This document shows positions 10,115-19,100 of a DNA stretch of 64,000 bases, one piece after another. The stretch spans positions 182,735-246,734 of the forward strand of contig NZ_FMYY01000001.1 of the NCBI RefSeq assembly GCF_900101595.1. Direction: 5' to 3'. Origin of the DNA: Paenibacillus sp. cl123. GTDB lineage: Bacteria; Bacillota; Bacilli; Paenibacillales; NBRC-103111. Below the pieces are notes generated by a model. The model ran no database searches, was not told the origin of the DNA, and saw nothing but the letters and a program-made list of their open reading frames with translations. Position 1 is the stretch's first letter. The number at the start of each line of letters is the position of its first letter. Position numbers and translations under genes: made by a program.

Positions 10115-11140
10115 ATGTTTAAAGATAAAATTTTATTAATAACAGGTGGGACAGGTTCGTTCGGAAACGCTGTGATGAAACGTTTTTTAGATACAGAGGT
10201 AAAGGAAATACGTATATTCTCTAGAGATGAGAAGAAGCAAGATGATATGAGAAAGTTATACAAGAATGATAAACTTAAATTTTATATTGGTGATGTTCGT
10301 GATTTAGCAAGTGTTAAAGATGCAATATATGGGGTAGATTATATTTTTCATGCAGCGGCTCTTAAACAAGTACCGTCATGTGAGTTTTTTCCATTAGAAG
10401 CTGTAAAAACTAATGTTATGGGAACTGATAATGTTATTACCGCTGCTATTGAAATGGGAGTAAAGAAAGTCATTTGTCTTTCTACCGATAAGGCTGCATA
10501 TCCTATTAACGCGATGGGAATCTCCAAAGCTATGATGGAAAAAGTGTTTGTGGCAAAATCAAAAACTGTAAATCCTGAAAGAACACTAATTTGCGGTACC
10601 AGATATGGGAATGTAATGGCTTCTAGGGGATCGGTTATTCCGTTGTTCATAGAGCAAATCAAAAATGGACAGGAACTAACTGTTACCGATCCAAAGATGA
10701 CGAGATTCTTAATGAGTCTTGAAGATGCAGTAGAACTTGTGGTATTTGCTTTTCAAAATGCAGCTGCGGGAGATATCATGGTTCAAAAAGCACCTGCCTC
10801 AACAATTGCTGATTTAGCTCAAGCACTTAAAGAGCTATTTAATGTTAATAATGATATAAAAGTTATTGGTACAAGGCACGGAGAGAAGTTATACGAGACT
10901 CTTCTTACAAAAGAAGAGTATGTAGTAGCTCATGACTTTGGGGAGTATTATAGAGTCCCTGCTGATACTAGGGATCTAAATTATGACAAATATTTCATTG
11001 AAGGAAACGATCAACTACAAAAAATTGATGATTATAACTCACATAATACAAGCCGCCTAGATATTCAAGGAATAAAAAATAAATTACTTAAACTTAACTA
11101 TATTCAAGAGGAACTGAAGAATTGGAGGTTAAGTAGATGA
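10115..11140 (+). CDS. UDP-GlcNAc 4,6-dehydratase/5-epimerase, CapE/FnlA/WbjB family
   Basis: About 341 residues, a soluble SDR enzyme. LLITGGTGSFGNAVM (about residues 7-21) binds NAD(P), FHAAALKQVPSCEFFP (about 78-93) and CLSTDKAAYPINAMG (about 118-132) are the family blocks in which Met replaces the catalytic Tyr. The C-terminal YRVPADTRDLNYDKY and NSHNTSRLD are hallmarks of CapE/FnlA/WbjB, which start UDP-L-FucNAc or UDP-L-QuiNAc synthesis. ATG 10115 is chosen over 10100 because GGGGGT at 10102-10107 is its ribosome site. The reductase that should follow is reduced to a 27-codon stub at 11137, so this enzyme may make an intermediate that nothing in this window uses. Confidence 0.88.
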   Translation: MFKDKILLITGGTGSFGNAVMKRFLDTEVKEIRIFSRDEKKQDDMRKLYKNDKLKFYIGDVRDLASVKDAIYGVDYIFHAAALKQVPSCEFFPLEAVKTNVMGTDNVITAAIEMGVKKVICLSTDKAAYPINAMGISKAMMEKVFVAKSKTVNPERTLICGTRYGNVMASRGSVIPLFIEQIKNGQELTVTDPKMTRFLMSLEDAVELVVFAFQNAAAGDIMVQKAPASTIADLAQALKELFNVNNDIKVIGTRHGEKLYETLLTKEEYVVAHDFGEYYRVPADTRDLNYDKYFIEGNDQLQKIDDYNSHNTSRLDIQGIKNKLLKLNYIQEELKNWRLSR

Positions 11141-11220
11141 AAATTCGTGTATTCGGTTCAACTGGTATGGCGGGGGATCTAATTTCTAGATACTGGATGA
11201 ATAAGGTTACATTCTTTTAA
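11137..11220 (+). pseudogene. Stub of an RmlD-like reductase, partner of the CapE-like enzyme
   Basis: The ATG overlaps the dehydratase stop as ATGA and has GGAGG upstream, so translation probably starts. The first residues, MKIRVFGSTGMAGD, are the NAD-binding entrance of RmlD/WbvR-type sugar reductases (GxTGMAGH). The frame stops after 27 codons, where the family normally runs to about 280. Neither the remainder nor the expected UDP-GlcNAc 2-epimerase is present before the next glycosyltransferase. An internal deletion is the simplest explanation. Confidence 0.7.
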
Positions 11221-11259
11221 GATTATTCAAAATTATATGGGGATTGTGAATAGAATGGT

Positions 11260-12264
11260 ATGGAAAAAGGTATGAATATTATGGTATTTGATGTGCCTGC
11301 TGAAAGTGGTGGAGCCCTTTCGGTCTTAATTGATTTTTACAATGATTACAAAAACGATAAAAACAACAAGTATATTTTTATAGTAAGTAAACCATTATTA
11401 ACAGATTTCCCTAATATTAAAGTATTACGTTTTCCATGGATTAAGAAAAGTTGGCTGCATCGCCTGTATTTCGATATGTTTATTGCTCCAAAACTAGTAA
11501 AAAAGTATGAAGTAGATGAGATTTTGTCACTTCAAAATATTATTATCCCATTCGTAAAGATTCGGCAAATTGTATATGTTCACAATTCTCTCCCTTTTGT
11601 GGAATATAGATTTTCGATATTTAATGATAGGTTACTTTGGTTATATCAAAATTTATTGAGTAAAGGTATCTATCGATCGATAAAACGAGCGGATAAGGTA
11701 ATCGTTCAGACGGAATGGATGAAAGAAGCGTGCGTGGAAAAATTATATATTGATAAGGAGAAAATTGAAGTAAAACCACCAAAAATCGAAATTGAGGTTA
11801 AAAGGCCCTATAAGAGGACAAATGAAAGCTTAAAAACTTTTTTCTATCCTGCTAGTGGCTTGCCGTTTAAAAATCATAAGCTAATTATTGATGCTTGCTT
11901 GAAATTGAAAGAGGAAGGTTTAATTGATTATGATATTGTATTTACGTTAAATGGAAATGAAAACAAAAACATTGCAAGTTTATATAGAATTGTGAAAGAA
12001 AATAAGTTACCAGTAACTTTTATGGGAAAATTATCGAGGGAAAAAGTGTTTGAATATTACTCAAAATCTTCGTTAATTTTTCCTTCATATATTGAAACAG
12101 TTGGCTTGCCATTAATCGAAGCGAAAATGCATGGGACTCCTATTTTAGCTTCTAATTGCAATTTTTCACATGAAGTGTTGTTCGATTACACACAAAAAAA
12201 ATTTTTCAATCCATTTGATTCAAGTGAGTTGTTTAAATTATTGAAAGTTCAGTTATTCAGTTGA
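11260..12264 (+). CDS. Glycosyltransferase family 1/4
   Basis: A 334-residue GT-B protein. The N-terminal half has FDVPAESGGALSVL and YVHNSLPF, and the C-terminal half has FFYPASGLPFKNHKLII followed by the E-x7-E type loop FPSYIETVGLPLIEAKMHG (about residues 271-290) that contacts the donor nucleotide-sugar. The protein stops about 30 residues after this loop, shorter than the 360-400 residues usual for the family, so the last helices may be trimmed. The start is uncertain: ATG 11260 and ATG 11272 are in frame and both have weak ribosome sites. Coding sequence is strongly AT-rich. Donor and acceptor cannot be told from sequence. Confidence 0.8.
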   Translation: MEKGMNIMVFDVPAESGGALSVLIDFYNDYKNDKNNKYIFIVSKPLLTDFPNIKVLRFPWIKKSWLHRLYFDMFIAPKLVKKYEVDEILSLQNIIIPFVKIRQIVYVHNSLPFVEYRFSIFNDRLLWLYQNLLSKGIYRSIKRADKVIVQTEWMKEACVEKLYIDKEKIEVKPPKIEIEVKRPYKRTNESLKTFFYPASGLPFKNHKLIIDACLKLKEEGLIDYDIVFTLNGNENKNIASLYRIVKENKLPVTFMGKLSREKVFEYYSKSSLIFPSYIETVGLPLIEAKMHGTPILASNCNFSHEVLFDYTQKKFFNPFDSSELFKLLKVQLFS

Positions 12265-12355
12265 GGCAGTGAAACCACAGCATGTTGTTCAATTTGCACA
12301 ACTTTCCGAAGGAAGCATGTTATCAAAAAATTGATATAAGAGATGAAAAGTAAAA

Positions 12356-13765
12356 ATGTCTAAAGACCAAATTATTAAATCAGGATTAAGAAATATAGTG
12401 ATAGTGGTTTTCGCACAAGCAACGAGTCTTGTATTAGGAATTATCAAGATTCTCTGTTTGCCTTTAATGCTTGGAATTACAAATAATGGTTACTGGCAAA
12501 TTTATTTATTGTATCTATCGTATGCTGGCATTTTTGCGTTAGGTGTTAATGATGGAATATATCTACGTTATGGAAAGTATAACTATGAGGATTTGCCTAA
12601 GAAATTATTTCGATCAAGTATTAAAATTTTTTTAATACTCCAACTGTTGATTGCTATAATTGTTTCCTTATTTGTTTTACTCGAGACAGATGTAGAGAAG
12701 CAAAAAGCGATGATGTGGGCTTCGATTAATATTCCAATTGTAGGACTATCAGGCATCTTACTTTACACTTTGCAAGCTACTAATCAACTGAAGAAATACA
12801 GTTTTTACAATATTCTAGATAAATTTATAGTTCTTTTGTCATTATCGGTTATATATTTTTTTTCGATAGACCAGTATACTGTTATAATTATTGCTGATAC
12901 ATTCTCTAAAATTATAGTCTTATTATTGATGGGCTACTCGTGTAAGGATGTATTATTTGGAGAAGGTAGTCGGTTTAAATTAGCGTACACTGAATTAGTT
13001 GAGAATATAAGTGTCGGAATAAAATTATTGTTTGCAAATTTAACAGGAATGCTCGTACTAGGATTTGGACGATTCATTGTAGAGCGATTTGAGAGTGTGG
13101 AGGCTTATGGAAGTTATTCAGTAGCATTATCTACAATAAATTTGCTAGTTATATTTATCTCAGCGATCGGTCTAGTCATATACCCGACTTTAAATAGATT
13201 AGACAAGACTATGTATTCGAAGTATTTCGTGGATTTGAATAAACTGATTAATATTATGGCATTTGGGGTGTTGATACTTTACTTTCCCCTATATATTTTT
13301 ATTAGTAGAATGATGAAGGAATACGTACTAATTTTTGACTATTTACCTATAGTCTTTGCTATAGTATTTATCCAATTTAAAATGCAGATTTTAATTAATC
13401 CATATTACAAGTTACTTCGCAAAGAAAAAGCAATGCTTAATGCAAATATTGTTGGTCTACTTTTCGCAGTTTTCCTAATCACACCACTATATTACATGAG
13501 CAAGTCAGTTTTAATGGTTGCTGTGGGAACCTTATTAGCAATGACAATAAGGCTCTACTTATCTGAGTTATACATTGCCAAAATTCTTAAAATAAATAAA
13601 TCCAATATTTTGTTGGAATTATTGGGGATTGTAATTTTTATTTTGTTTTCATATCAATCAAATATTCTATTTGGTTTTCTTGGCTATTTGATTGTTTTTG
13701 GTGTTTTTTTTATCTGTCATATAAAGATTATCAATAGATATTTAACAAAATTTTACAGGGCGTGA
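12356..13765 (+). CDS. Polysaccharide repeat-unit flippase (Wzx-type, MOP superfamily)
   Basis: A 469-residue, highly hydrophobic protein with about 12-14 transmembrane segments spread along its length and short charged loops. The N-terminus (SGLRNIVIVVFAQATSLVLGIIKI) and the GMLVLGFGRFIVERF block at about residue 225-239 resemble Wzx/PST-family exporters, which flip undecaprenyl-linked repeat units. It lies among glycosyltransferases and upstream of the polymerase candidate, the usual arrangement. The start ATG 12356 has a modest GAGATGAAAAG purine stretch upstream. A MATE-family drug exporter is excluded mainly by context. Confidence 0.82.
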   Translation: MSKDQIIKSGLRNIVIVVFAQATSLVLGIIKILCLPLMLGITNNGYWQIYLLYLSYAGIFALGVNDGIYLRYGKYNYEDLPKKLFRSSIKIFLILQLLIAIIVSLFVLLETDVEKQKAMMWASINIPIVGLSGILLYTLQATNQLKKYSFYNILDKFIVLLSLSVIYFFSIDQYTVIIIADTFSKIIVLLLMGYSCKDVLFGEGSRFKLAYTELVENISVGIKLLFANLTGMLVLGFGRFIVERFESVEAYGSYSVALSTINLLVIFISAIGLVIYPTLNRLDKTMYSKYFVDLNKLINIMAFGVLILYFPLYIFISRMMKEYVLIFDYLPIVFAIVFIQFKMQILINPYYKLLRKEKAMLNANIVGLLFAVFLITPLYYMSKSVLMVAVGTLLAMTIRLYLSELYIAKILKINKSNILLELLGIVIFILFSYQSNILFGFLGYLIVFGVFFICHIKIINRYLTKFYRA

Positions 13766-13769
13766 GGGT

Positions 13770-15041
13770 GTGCATATAGTATTTATTGTAGGAAGTTATT
13801 ATCCGTATTATTCTGCTGTGGGGAAATGTGTGGGGAATGTCGCTGCTGAATTGGAGAAGAACAATAAAGTTACAGTTATTTGTAAAAAAAAATTTACGGA
13901 GCAAATAAATATAGAATATTTCCATAACCAACGGATTATTAGAGTAGAGACGTGGGAAGATAAATTTAGAAATAAACTTAATATAGGGATACATTCTAAA
14001 AGAAGGATATATAAGCAGATTTGTAAGTTTACCTTAAATGTATATAGAATTTCAAAAGTAATAAAAACTATATTTTCTAAGGTTTCTATTAATAAGGAAT
14101 TAATAAATTCATATGTAGATGCACTTAATAAAATAGAAGAACCAGTTGATGTAATTATTCCGGCTAGTATGCCCTTTGAAAGTGTGGTAGCGGCATCAAA
14201 ATTTGTAAATCAGCCCCACAATAAGTCTATATTGATTCCGTATTTATTTGATCAGTTTACTGGTAGTGATACTTTACACAGATATTATATAAATAAATTG
14301 TTTAAAAGAAAATGGCACTTAGATTTGGAAAAATTTGTATTTTCAAATTCTTTTAGTATTTTAGCAATGCATTCATTAAATAAACATTTTTTTAATAATC
14401 TTTCAGAATTTAAAAATATAAACTTTATTGAACATCCACTTATCTTAGAAAATATATATTCAAATAAAATAAGCAATGATGATAATGAAATTACTATTTC
14501 TTACATTGGTGGCCTATACAAAAATTATGTTACACCTCATTATTTACTAGAACTTTTCCGAAACTGCAATTTAGAAAAAGCAAAATTGCACTTTTATATT
14601 GTAGGAAATTGTGATGAGATTGTTAATAAGTATTGTTGTAATTTTCCTGAAAAAATTATAAACCATGGAAGTGTCGATAAAGAAATCGTTGATAGAGAGG
14701 TTGCACGCAGTAGTATATTAATCAGTATTGCTGAAAAAAAAGGGATCCAAATGTCCAGCAAAATTTTCGAGTACATGTCTGCAGGGAAGCCTATTATTCA
14801 TTTTTATACTGTAGATGAAGATGTAAATCTAAAAATACTAAAAAAATATTCATTGGCTTTATGTTTAAAACAAGAGCTTGGTAACTTGGAACAAAACATT
14901 AAATTATTTGTAGAATTCTGCCAAAAACATTCAAGTTCTCGGATGTTGTATGAAGAGGTAGAGGAGTTATTTTATGATGCTACTCCTAAATTTACTGCAA
15001 AGTTGATTAATAAACTTATTGAACCAAATAAATTCAATTAA
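13770..15041 (+). CDS. Glycosyltransferase family 4
   Basis: A 423-residue GT-B-like protein beginning MHIVFIVGSYYPYYSAVGKC, the usual N-terminal loop for acceptor binding. The middle contains HPLILENIYSN and ISYIGGLYKNYVTPHYLL at the start of the second domain. MSSKIFEYMSAGKPIIHF (about residues 331-348) is the donor-binding loop. The start is GTG 13770, 4 bp after the flippase stop, with GAGG 3-6 bp upstream, so the two genes are probably coupled. Base composition is among the most AT-rich of the window. The linkage formed is not predictable. Confidence 0.8.
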   Translation: MHIVFIVGSYYPYYSAVGKCVGNVAAELEKNNKVTVICKKKFTEQINIEYFHNQRIIRVETWEDKFRNKLNIGIHSKRRIYKQICKFTLNVYRISKVIKTIFSKVSINKELINSYVDALNKIEEPVDVIIPASMPFESVVAASKFVNQPHNKSILIPYLFDQFTGSDTLHRYYINKLFKRKWHLDLEKFVFSNSFSILAMHSLNKHFFNNLSEFKNINFIEHPLILENIYSNKISNDDNEITISYIGGLYKNYVTPHYLLELFRNCNLEKAKLHFYIVGNCDEIVNKYCCNFPEKIINHGSVDKEIVDREVARSSILISIAEKKGIQMSSKIFEYMSAGKPIIHFYTVDEDVNLKILKKYSLALCLKQELGNLEQNIKLFVEFCQKHSSSRMLYEEVEELFYDATPKFTAKLINKLIEPNKFN

Positions 15042-15071
15042 AGTTATTAATTTGAAAGTGGGCGTTAGGCA

Positions 15072-15890
15072 ATGAATATAATGGAAAAAGTGCATAAAGT
15101 ACAACTAGAAATGGCATTAGAAGTAAAAAGATTATGCCAAGAACATAATATAAAATATTTTATTATTGCCGGCACGTTGCTAGGAGCTGTTAGACACAAG
15201 GGATTTATTCCTTGGGATGATGATCTAGATATTGGAATGATTCGAGAAGATTATGAAAGATTTGTACACATAGCAAAGAAAGAAATGAAAAAAGAATATT
15301 TTTTACAAACTTGGGATACAGATGTTCATTTTGCATTACCTATTGCAAAATTAAGGAAGAAGGGGACTAAGTTTATTGAGCAGAACTCTTCTAAATCTAA
15401 TTTACATAGCGGTATATATATAGATATTTTTCCTTTTGATAATGTTCCAATTAACAATTACAAGAAAAAAAATCAAAATTATAAAACTTATGTGTTAAAA
15501 CGACTTATTATAACTAAGCAGGGTTACGAGGTATGGGATAAAAATGAGCATTTTAAAAAAATTATATACATGCTTATGAAAATATTAACAAAAACAATAT
15601 CTCTAGATAAACTGAAAAGAATGCTTGGGGAAGAAATGACTAAATATAATTCTCATAAATCTGATTATGTAGTTACATTTGGTGGGGCCTATGGTTATTG
15701 GAAAGAAACGATAAATCGCATTTGGGTGGATTGTTTAACCACTATAAAATTTGAAGGGCATGAATTATCTTGTCCAGGAGAATACAGAGAGTATTTAACT
15801 TACTTCTATGGTGATTATATGACACCTCCTCCAGAAGATAAAAGAGGTAACCGTCATAAAATAATTCAAATTGAGTTGGGAGAGGATTAA
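15072..15890 (+). CDS. LicD-family phosphotransferase
   Basis: A 272-residue protein carrying the LicD/fukutin nucleotidyltransferase-fold signature AGTLLGAVRHKGFIPWDDDLDIGM (about residues 34-57). In it GxLLGxxRH and WDDDxDIG supply the metal-binding aspartates. Family members transfer phosphocholine, ribitol-phosphate or similar groups from CDP-linked donors to glycans. The next gene, starting one base after this stop, encodes a CDP-glycerol-forming enzyme, so the most economical reading is that this protein attaches glycerol-phosphate to the polysaccharide. That substrate assignment is inference; phosphocholine is less likely because no licC-like gene is present. Confidence 0.85.
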   Translation: MNIMEKVHKVQLEMALEVKRLCQEHNIKYFIIAGTLLGAVRHKGFIPWDDDLDIGMIREDYERFVHIAKKEMKKEYFLQTWDTDVHFALPIAKLRKKGTKFIEQNSSKSNLHSGIYIDIFPFDNVPINNYKKKNQNYKTYVLKRLIITKQGYEVWDKNEHFKKIIYMLMKILTKTISLDKLKRMLGEEMTKYNSHKSDYVVTFGGAYGYWKETINRIWVDCLTTIKFEGHELSCPGEYREYLTYFYGDYMTPPPEDKRGNRHKIIQIELGED

Positions 15891-16292
15891 ATGAGAAAGG
15901 TGATTACTTACGGGACTTTTGACTTACTACACTATGGACATATAAATCTCTTAAAAAGAGCAAAGAACCACGGTGATTATTTAATAGTAGCACTATCAAC
16001 GAATGAGTTTAATGAAATCAAAGGTAAAAGATGCTTTTTCTCTTATGAAGAAAGGAAAAAATTGGTCCAGTCAATTCGTTACGTAGACTTGGTCATACCC
16101 GAAGAAAGTTGGGATCAAAAAATTGATAATATCAAAGAGTTTAAAGTGGACGTCTTTGTTATGGGGAATGATTGGAGGGGAAAGTTTGATTTTTTAATGG
16201 AATATTGCGAGGTAGTTTATTTAGATAGAACACCAGAGATATCGACAACAAAAATAAAAGAAGAGTTAGCTGTAAATAATCGGAAGCATTAA
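15891..16292 (+). CDS. Glycerol-3-phosphate cytidylyltransferase (TagD/Gct-type)
   Basis: A 133-residue nucleotidyltransferase, the length typical of TagD. TYGTFDLLHYGHINLLKRAK (about residues 6-25) contains the HxGH motif (HYGH) that binds CTP, and RTPEISTTKIK near the C-terminus (about 117-127) matches the RTxGISTT signature, with Glu in place of the usual Gly. FVMGNDWRGKFD is also characteristic. The enzyme makes CDP-glycerol from CTP and sn-glycerol 3-phosphate. It starts one base after the LicD gene stop and shares its AT-rich composition. It is therefore more likely a dedicated polysaccharide-decoration enzyme than the housekeeping teichoic acid TagD. Confidence 0.9.
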   Translation: MRKVITYGTFDLLHYGHINLLKRAKNHGDYLIVALSTNEFNEIKGKRCFFSYEERKKLVQSIRYVDLVIPEESWDQKIDNIKEFKVDVFVMGNDWRGKFDFLMEYCEVVYLDRTPEISTTKIKEELAVNNRKH

Positions 16293-16389
16293 TTGGTAGA
16301 ATGGAGTCATAGGTATAAGGATATATTTTAAATTAGTTGATTTTTAGATATTGAAACGAAATTTGTTAGGTAAAGGGAAGAGTATTATT

Positions 16390-17658
16390 GTGAGACTAAT
16401 AAAAAATAATGGTGATAATTTAATAATAAACAAGAAGGTTGACCAGCCAGTAATCTACTTCTTTATACTTTTCATTACCTTTTGTTTTGCTATTTCTGGT
16501 AGTGTTGAATCCAGTAGAGTGGTTTATGTTTATCATATTAAAGCAAATGTTCTTTATGTTACGACTCTTATTTGTATTTTATTTGTTTTAGGTTCTTTTT
16601 TTAAACGACCATTATTTGATAAAATAACATTAGGTTTATTTTATGGCGCCATTCTAAGTCTCATACCTATTGTTTATGCTGAAATTACTAGTAGCTACTG
16701 GGGCAACTACTTCCCCTTGCTAATTTCCTTGACTTCGTACTATATTTGTATGAAGTCTACATTAGATTTTACTAATAAAATATTTAAAATAGTTTGTTTA
16801 ATATCGGTGATAATTTCAATACAAGTTATTATGACAGAACTCCATTATTTTTCAAATCTTTCCTTTGGTAATTTCAGCAATATTGCAGTAAAAGGCTTTA
16901 TGAATTTGCCAATCGGCTCTTCTAATTTAATTGCAGCATATTTGTTGCCTCTCTTAATTTTTATAATTACTTTCAAGCGAAATAGATTAACAATTATTAT
17001 CTCTGGATTGATATTGTATGCGTTAGTCCTCTGCCGTTCCAAAAATGCATTGTCATTGGTGGTTCTGTTTCTATTTTTTATTGTAGTTAAAAAAATATAT
17101 AAATTTGTTGTTAGTGATAAGTCAGTAGATCGAAAGACCAAGTTATATATTATTGTGTTTTTAACGGCAGTTCTTGGGTGTATTTTTATTTTTGTTTTAC
17201 AATTTTTGGGTGTTATTGTTTCTGATCTGCAGTTTACTACTTATAACACAAGTTATACCAATCCATATTTAAGTTTTATAGATAAAATAACTTCTGGAAG
17301 ATTATTAATACTTGAGAATGAATTATTAAGGTTTTCTCAACACATATTTTTAGGTAACGGATTTGGATATGTTTTAGGTCAATCAAAAAGTCATAATTGG
17401 ATCATTGAACTCTTAGTGCAACGAGGAATAATTGGGTTTATTATTTATATATATTGTATTGTTAAAGTTTTTAAAAGAGGAATACAATTTTACAAACTGG
17501 ATACTTTTATAAGGGCGGGTATTAATTTACTGTTTATAATCTTCATTCAAGGGCTATTTGAAGTTACGATATTTACTACTGGGATAGAGTTTTTAACTTG
17601 GAGCATATCTGGATTTATAATAGCACGATCTAGTTTTTTAGATAAATCTGGTGAATGA
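16390..17658 (+). CDS. Polysaccharide polymerase candidate (Wzy / O-antigen ligase-like)
   Basis: About 422 residues with roughly 10-11 predicted membrane helices and one larger extracytoplasmic loop (about residues 285-335, with GNGFGYVLGQSKSHNWIIELL). The Gly-rich loop with SHNWxxELLVQRGIIG is the conserved region of the Wzy_C/O-antigen ligase superfamily. It should join lipid-linked repeat units outside the membrane. GTG 16390 is preferred (AAAGGGAAGAG 7 bp upstream); TTG 16351 is possible but has no clear ribosome site. It is the only polymerase candidate in the cluster, matching the single flippase. Confidence 0.8.
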   Translation: MRLIKNNGDNLIINKKVDQPVIYFFILFITFCFAISGSVESSRVVYVYHIKANVLYVTTLICILFVLGSFFKRPLFDKITLGLFYGAILSLIPIVYAEITSSYWGNYFPLLISLTSYYICMKSTLDFTNKIFKIVCLISVIISIQVIMTELHYFSNLSFGNFSNIAVKGFMNLPIGSSNLIAAYLLPLLIFIITFKRNRLTIIISGLILYALVLCRSKNALSLVVLFLFFIVVKKIYKFVVSDKSVDRKTKLYIIVFLTAVLGCIFIFVLQFLGVIVSDLQFTTYNTSYTNPYLSFIDKITSGRLLILENELLRFSQHIFLGNGFGYVLGQSKSHNWIIELLVQRGIIGFIIYIYCIVKVFKRGIQFYKLDTFIRAGINLLFIIFIQGLFEVTIFTTGIEFLTWSISGFIIARSSFLDKSGE

Positions 17659-17779
17659 AAGATGAATCACTACAATTTTATATTGGAAGATGCATTCTCG
17701 GGTTTAAAGTTAATGATATGTCGAAGTAAGGATAAGGGTATCTATTGCTTATAGTAATAAAAAGAACTTGGAGGGGAGT

Positions 17780-18271
17780 ATGAATATATTTAAAAGATTA
17801 ATAGTAAATGGCTTGGCTAATAGTCACATTTGCCCTTTGAAAATTAGACTTAAATTATATAATTTAATGGGTATTAAAATATTTCCTAAAGAAATAAGAC
17901 CTAACTGTTATTTCAATTCTGAATTCGTATCTATAGGACAAGGAAGTTTTGTGAATTATTTCTCTCAATTTCATTCTGGTAATGATATGAACGGGAAAAT
18001 AGAATTAGGGGTGAATTGCTATGTCGGTATGAATGTGACATTTTGCACTATTTCACATGAAGATGGAGGTAACATCCAAAGAGCTGGCCGTAATGTCTAC
18101 AAACCAATTAAAGTAGGTAACGGGAGTTGGATTGGCGCGAATTGTGTTATCTTGCCTGGAGTAACAATTGGTGAAGGCTGTATTATAGCAGCAGGCTCCA
18201 TCATTATAAAAGATTGCGAATCAAATTCACTATATGCAGGTAATCCAGCTATTAAGAAGAAAAGTTTGTAA
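17780..18271 (+). CDS. Hexapeptide-repeat acetyltransferase (WcaF/Maa-like)
   Basis: A 163-residue protein with the left-handed beta-helix hexapeptide pattern (IELGVNCYVGMNVTFC, then VGNGSWIGANCVILPGVTIG, then IIAAGSIIIKD). SHEDGG near residue 98 supplies the likely catalytic His. Its size and motif order fit capsule/colanic-acid O-acetyltransferases such as WcaF or serine-acetyltransferase relatives. ATG 17780 is selected because GGAGGGG lies directly upstream (17770-17776). It is the last gene of the AT-rich part and probably O-acetylates one sugar of the repeat unit. Confidence 0.85.
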   Translation: MNIFKRLIVNGLANSHICPLKIRLKLYNLMGIKIFPKEIRPNCYFNSEFVSIGQGSFVNYFSQFHSGNDMNGKIELGVNCYVGMNVTFCTISHEDGGNIQRAGRNVYKPIKVGNGSWIGANCVILPGVTIGEGCIIAAGSIIIKDCESNSLYAGNPAIKKKSL

Positions 18272-18480
18272 CTAATAGGATACAATTGAGATTGAAATTT
18301 CTTAATAAGATATACGTGACTGTCGAAACCGGGTATTAAACATCTACTAGTTTTGAATATATGTATCAAAAAAATCTGCTTATTTTCTCGATTCTACGTG
18401 TCAACTCTATTTGACAAACATACAATGCAGGGAGGAGTCTAAAAATAACAACCTGCCAAACAAGATAAGGAGTGAGACGA

Positions 18481-19059
18481 TTGAGAAAAAAAGGACTAAT
18501 TAGTCTAGTCTTTATCGCTGTAGTTCTCAGCGGAGGCGGCTACATGGCTTACAAATATGCTCTGAACCTAGCCGCTGATAAGATCGCTGTAGAGCTCTCC
18601 TCCAAGCTGGCTAAGGATTCTGAGCTGTCAGGGGAATTAGATAAGCTGATAGCTTCCAATCTGGATAGCACGGCTACGCCAGGTAAAGAGCCCAGTAAGC
18701 CTACCGAGGGTAGCAATGGAGCGGTAACAGGGAAAGTTTCCGAAGGGAATACCTCAGCAGGGTCTGCAGGAGCCGCTCATTCAGCAGGATCAGAAGACGG
18801 GCAGACAAACTCGTCCCCGCAGCCACCAACCACAAGTACGGACTCATCTTCCAACCCCAAGTCCGACCTTCAATTCTCGGACAGGCAGGCGGCGGTCAAA
18901 TTCGTCATGGGTCGATTTACGGCTTCAGAAATTAATAACATCAGGAAGATGGCCAGTGGGGAATTAACTTCCGAGAAAAAGGCTGAGCTGAAGAAGATCG
19001 CTTATTCCAAGTTTACGCAAGCCGAGATTGATGCCGTTCGGGTGGCTGTTTCTAAATGA
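18481..19059 (+). CDS. Membrane-anchored protein of unknown function with a C-terminal repeated motif
   Basis: About 192 residues starting at TTG 18481, with AAGGAG 8 bp upstream. One N-terminal transmembrane helix (about 5-24) is followed by an amphipathic stretch (LAADKIAVELSSKLAKDSEL), a long Ser/Gly/Pro/Thr-rich, probably disordered linker (about 60-135) and a compact C-terminal helical region. That region contains two related 20-residue units: GRFTASEINNIRKMASG and SKFTQAEIDAVRVAVSK. I do not recognise the family. Composition returns to that of the flanking genome here, so it belongs to the conserved end of the EPS locus, not to the swapped cassette. The stalk-domain gene follows after 41 bp, suggesting a two-gene envelope unit. 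Confidence 0.75.
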   Translation: MRKKGLISLVFIAVVLSGGGYMAYKYALNLAADKIAVELSSKLAKDSELSGELDKLIASNLDSTATPGKEPSKPTEGSNGAVTGKVSEGNTSAGSAGAAHSAGSEDGQTNSSPQPPTTSTDSSSNPKSDLQFSDRQAAVKFVMGRFTASEINNIRKMASGELTSEKKAELKKIAYSKFTQAEIDAVRVAVSK

Positions 19060-19100
19060 TTGTTCTTAATTAAGAATAATAGAGTATAAGGGAGATTGAA

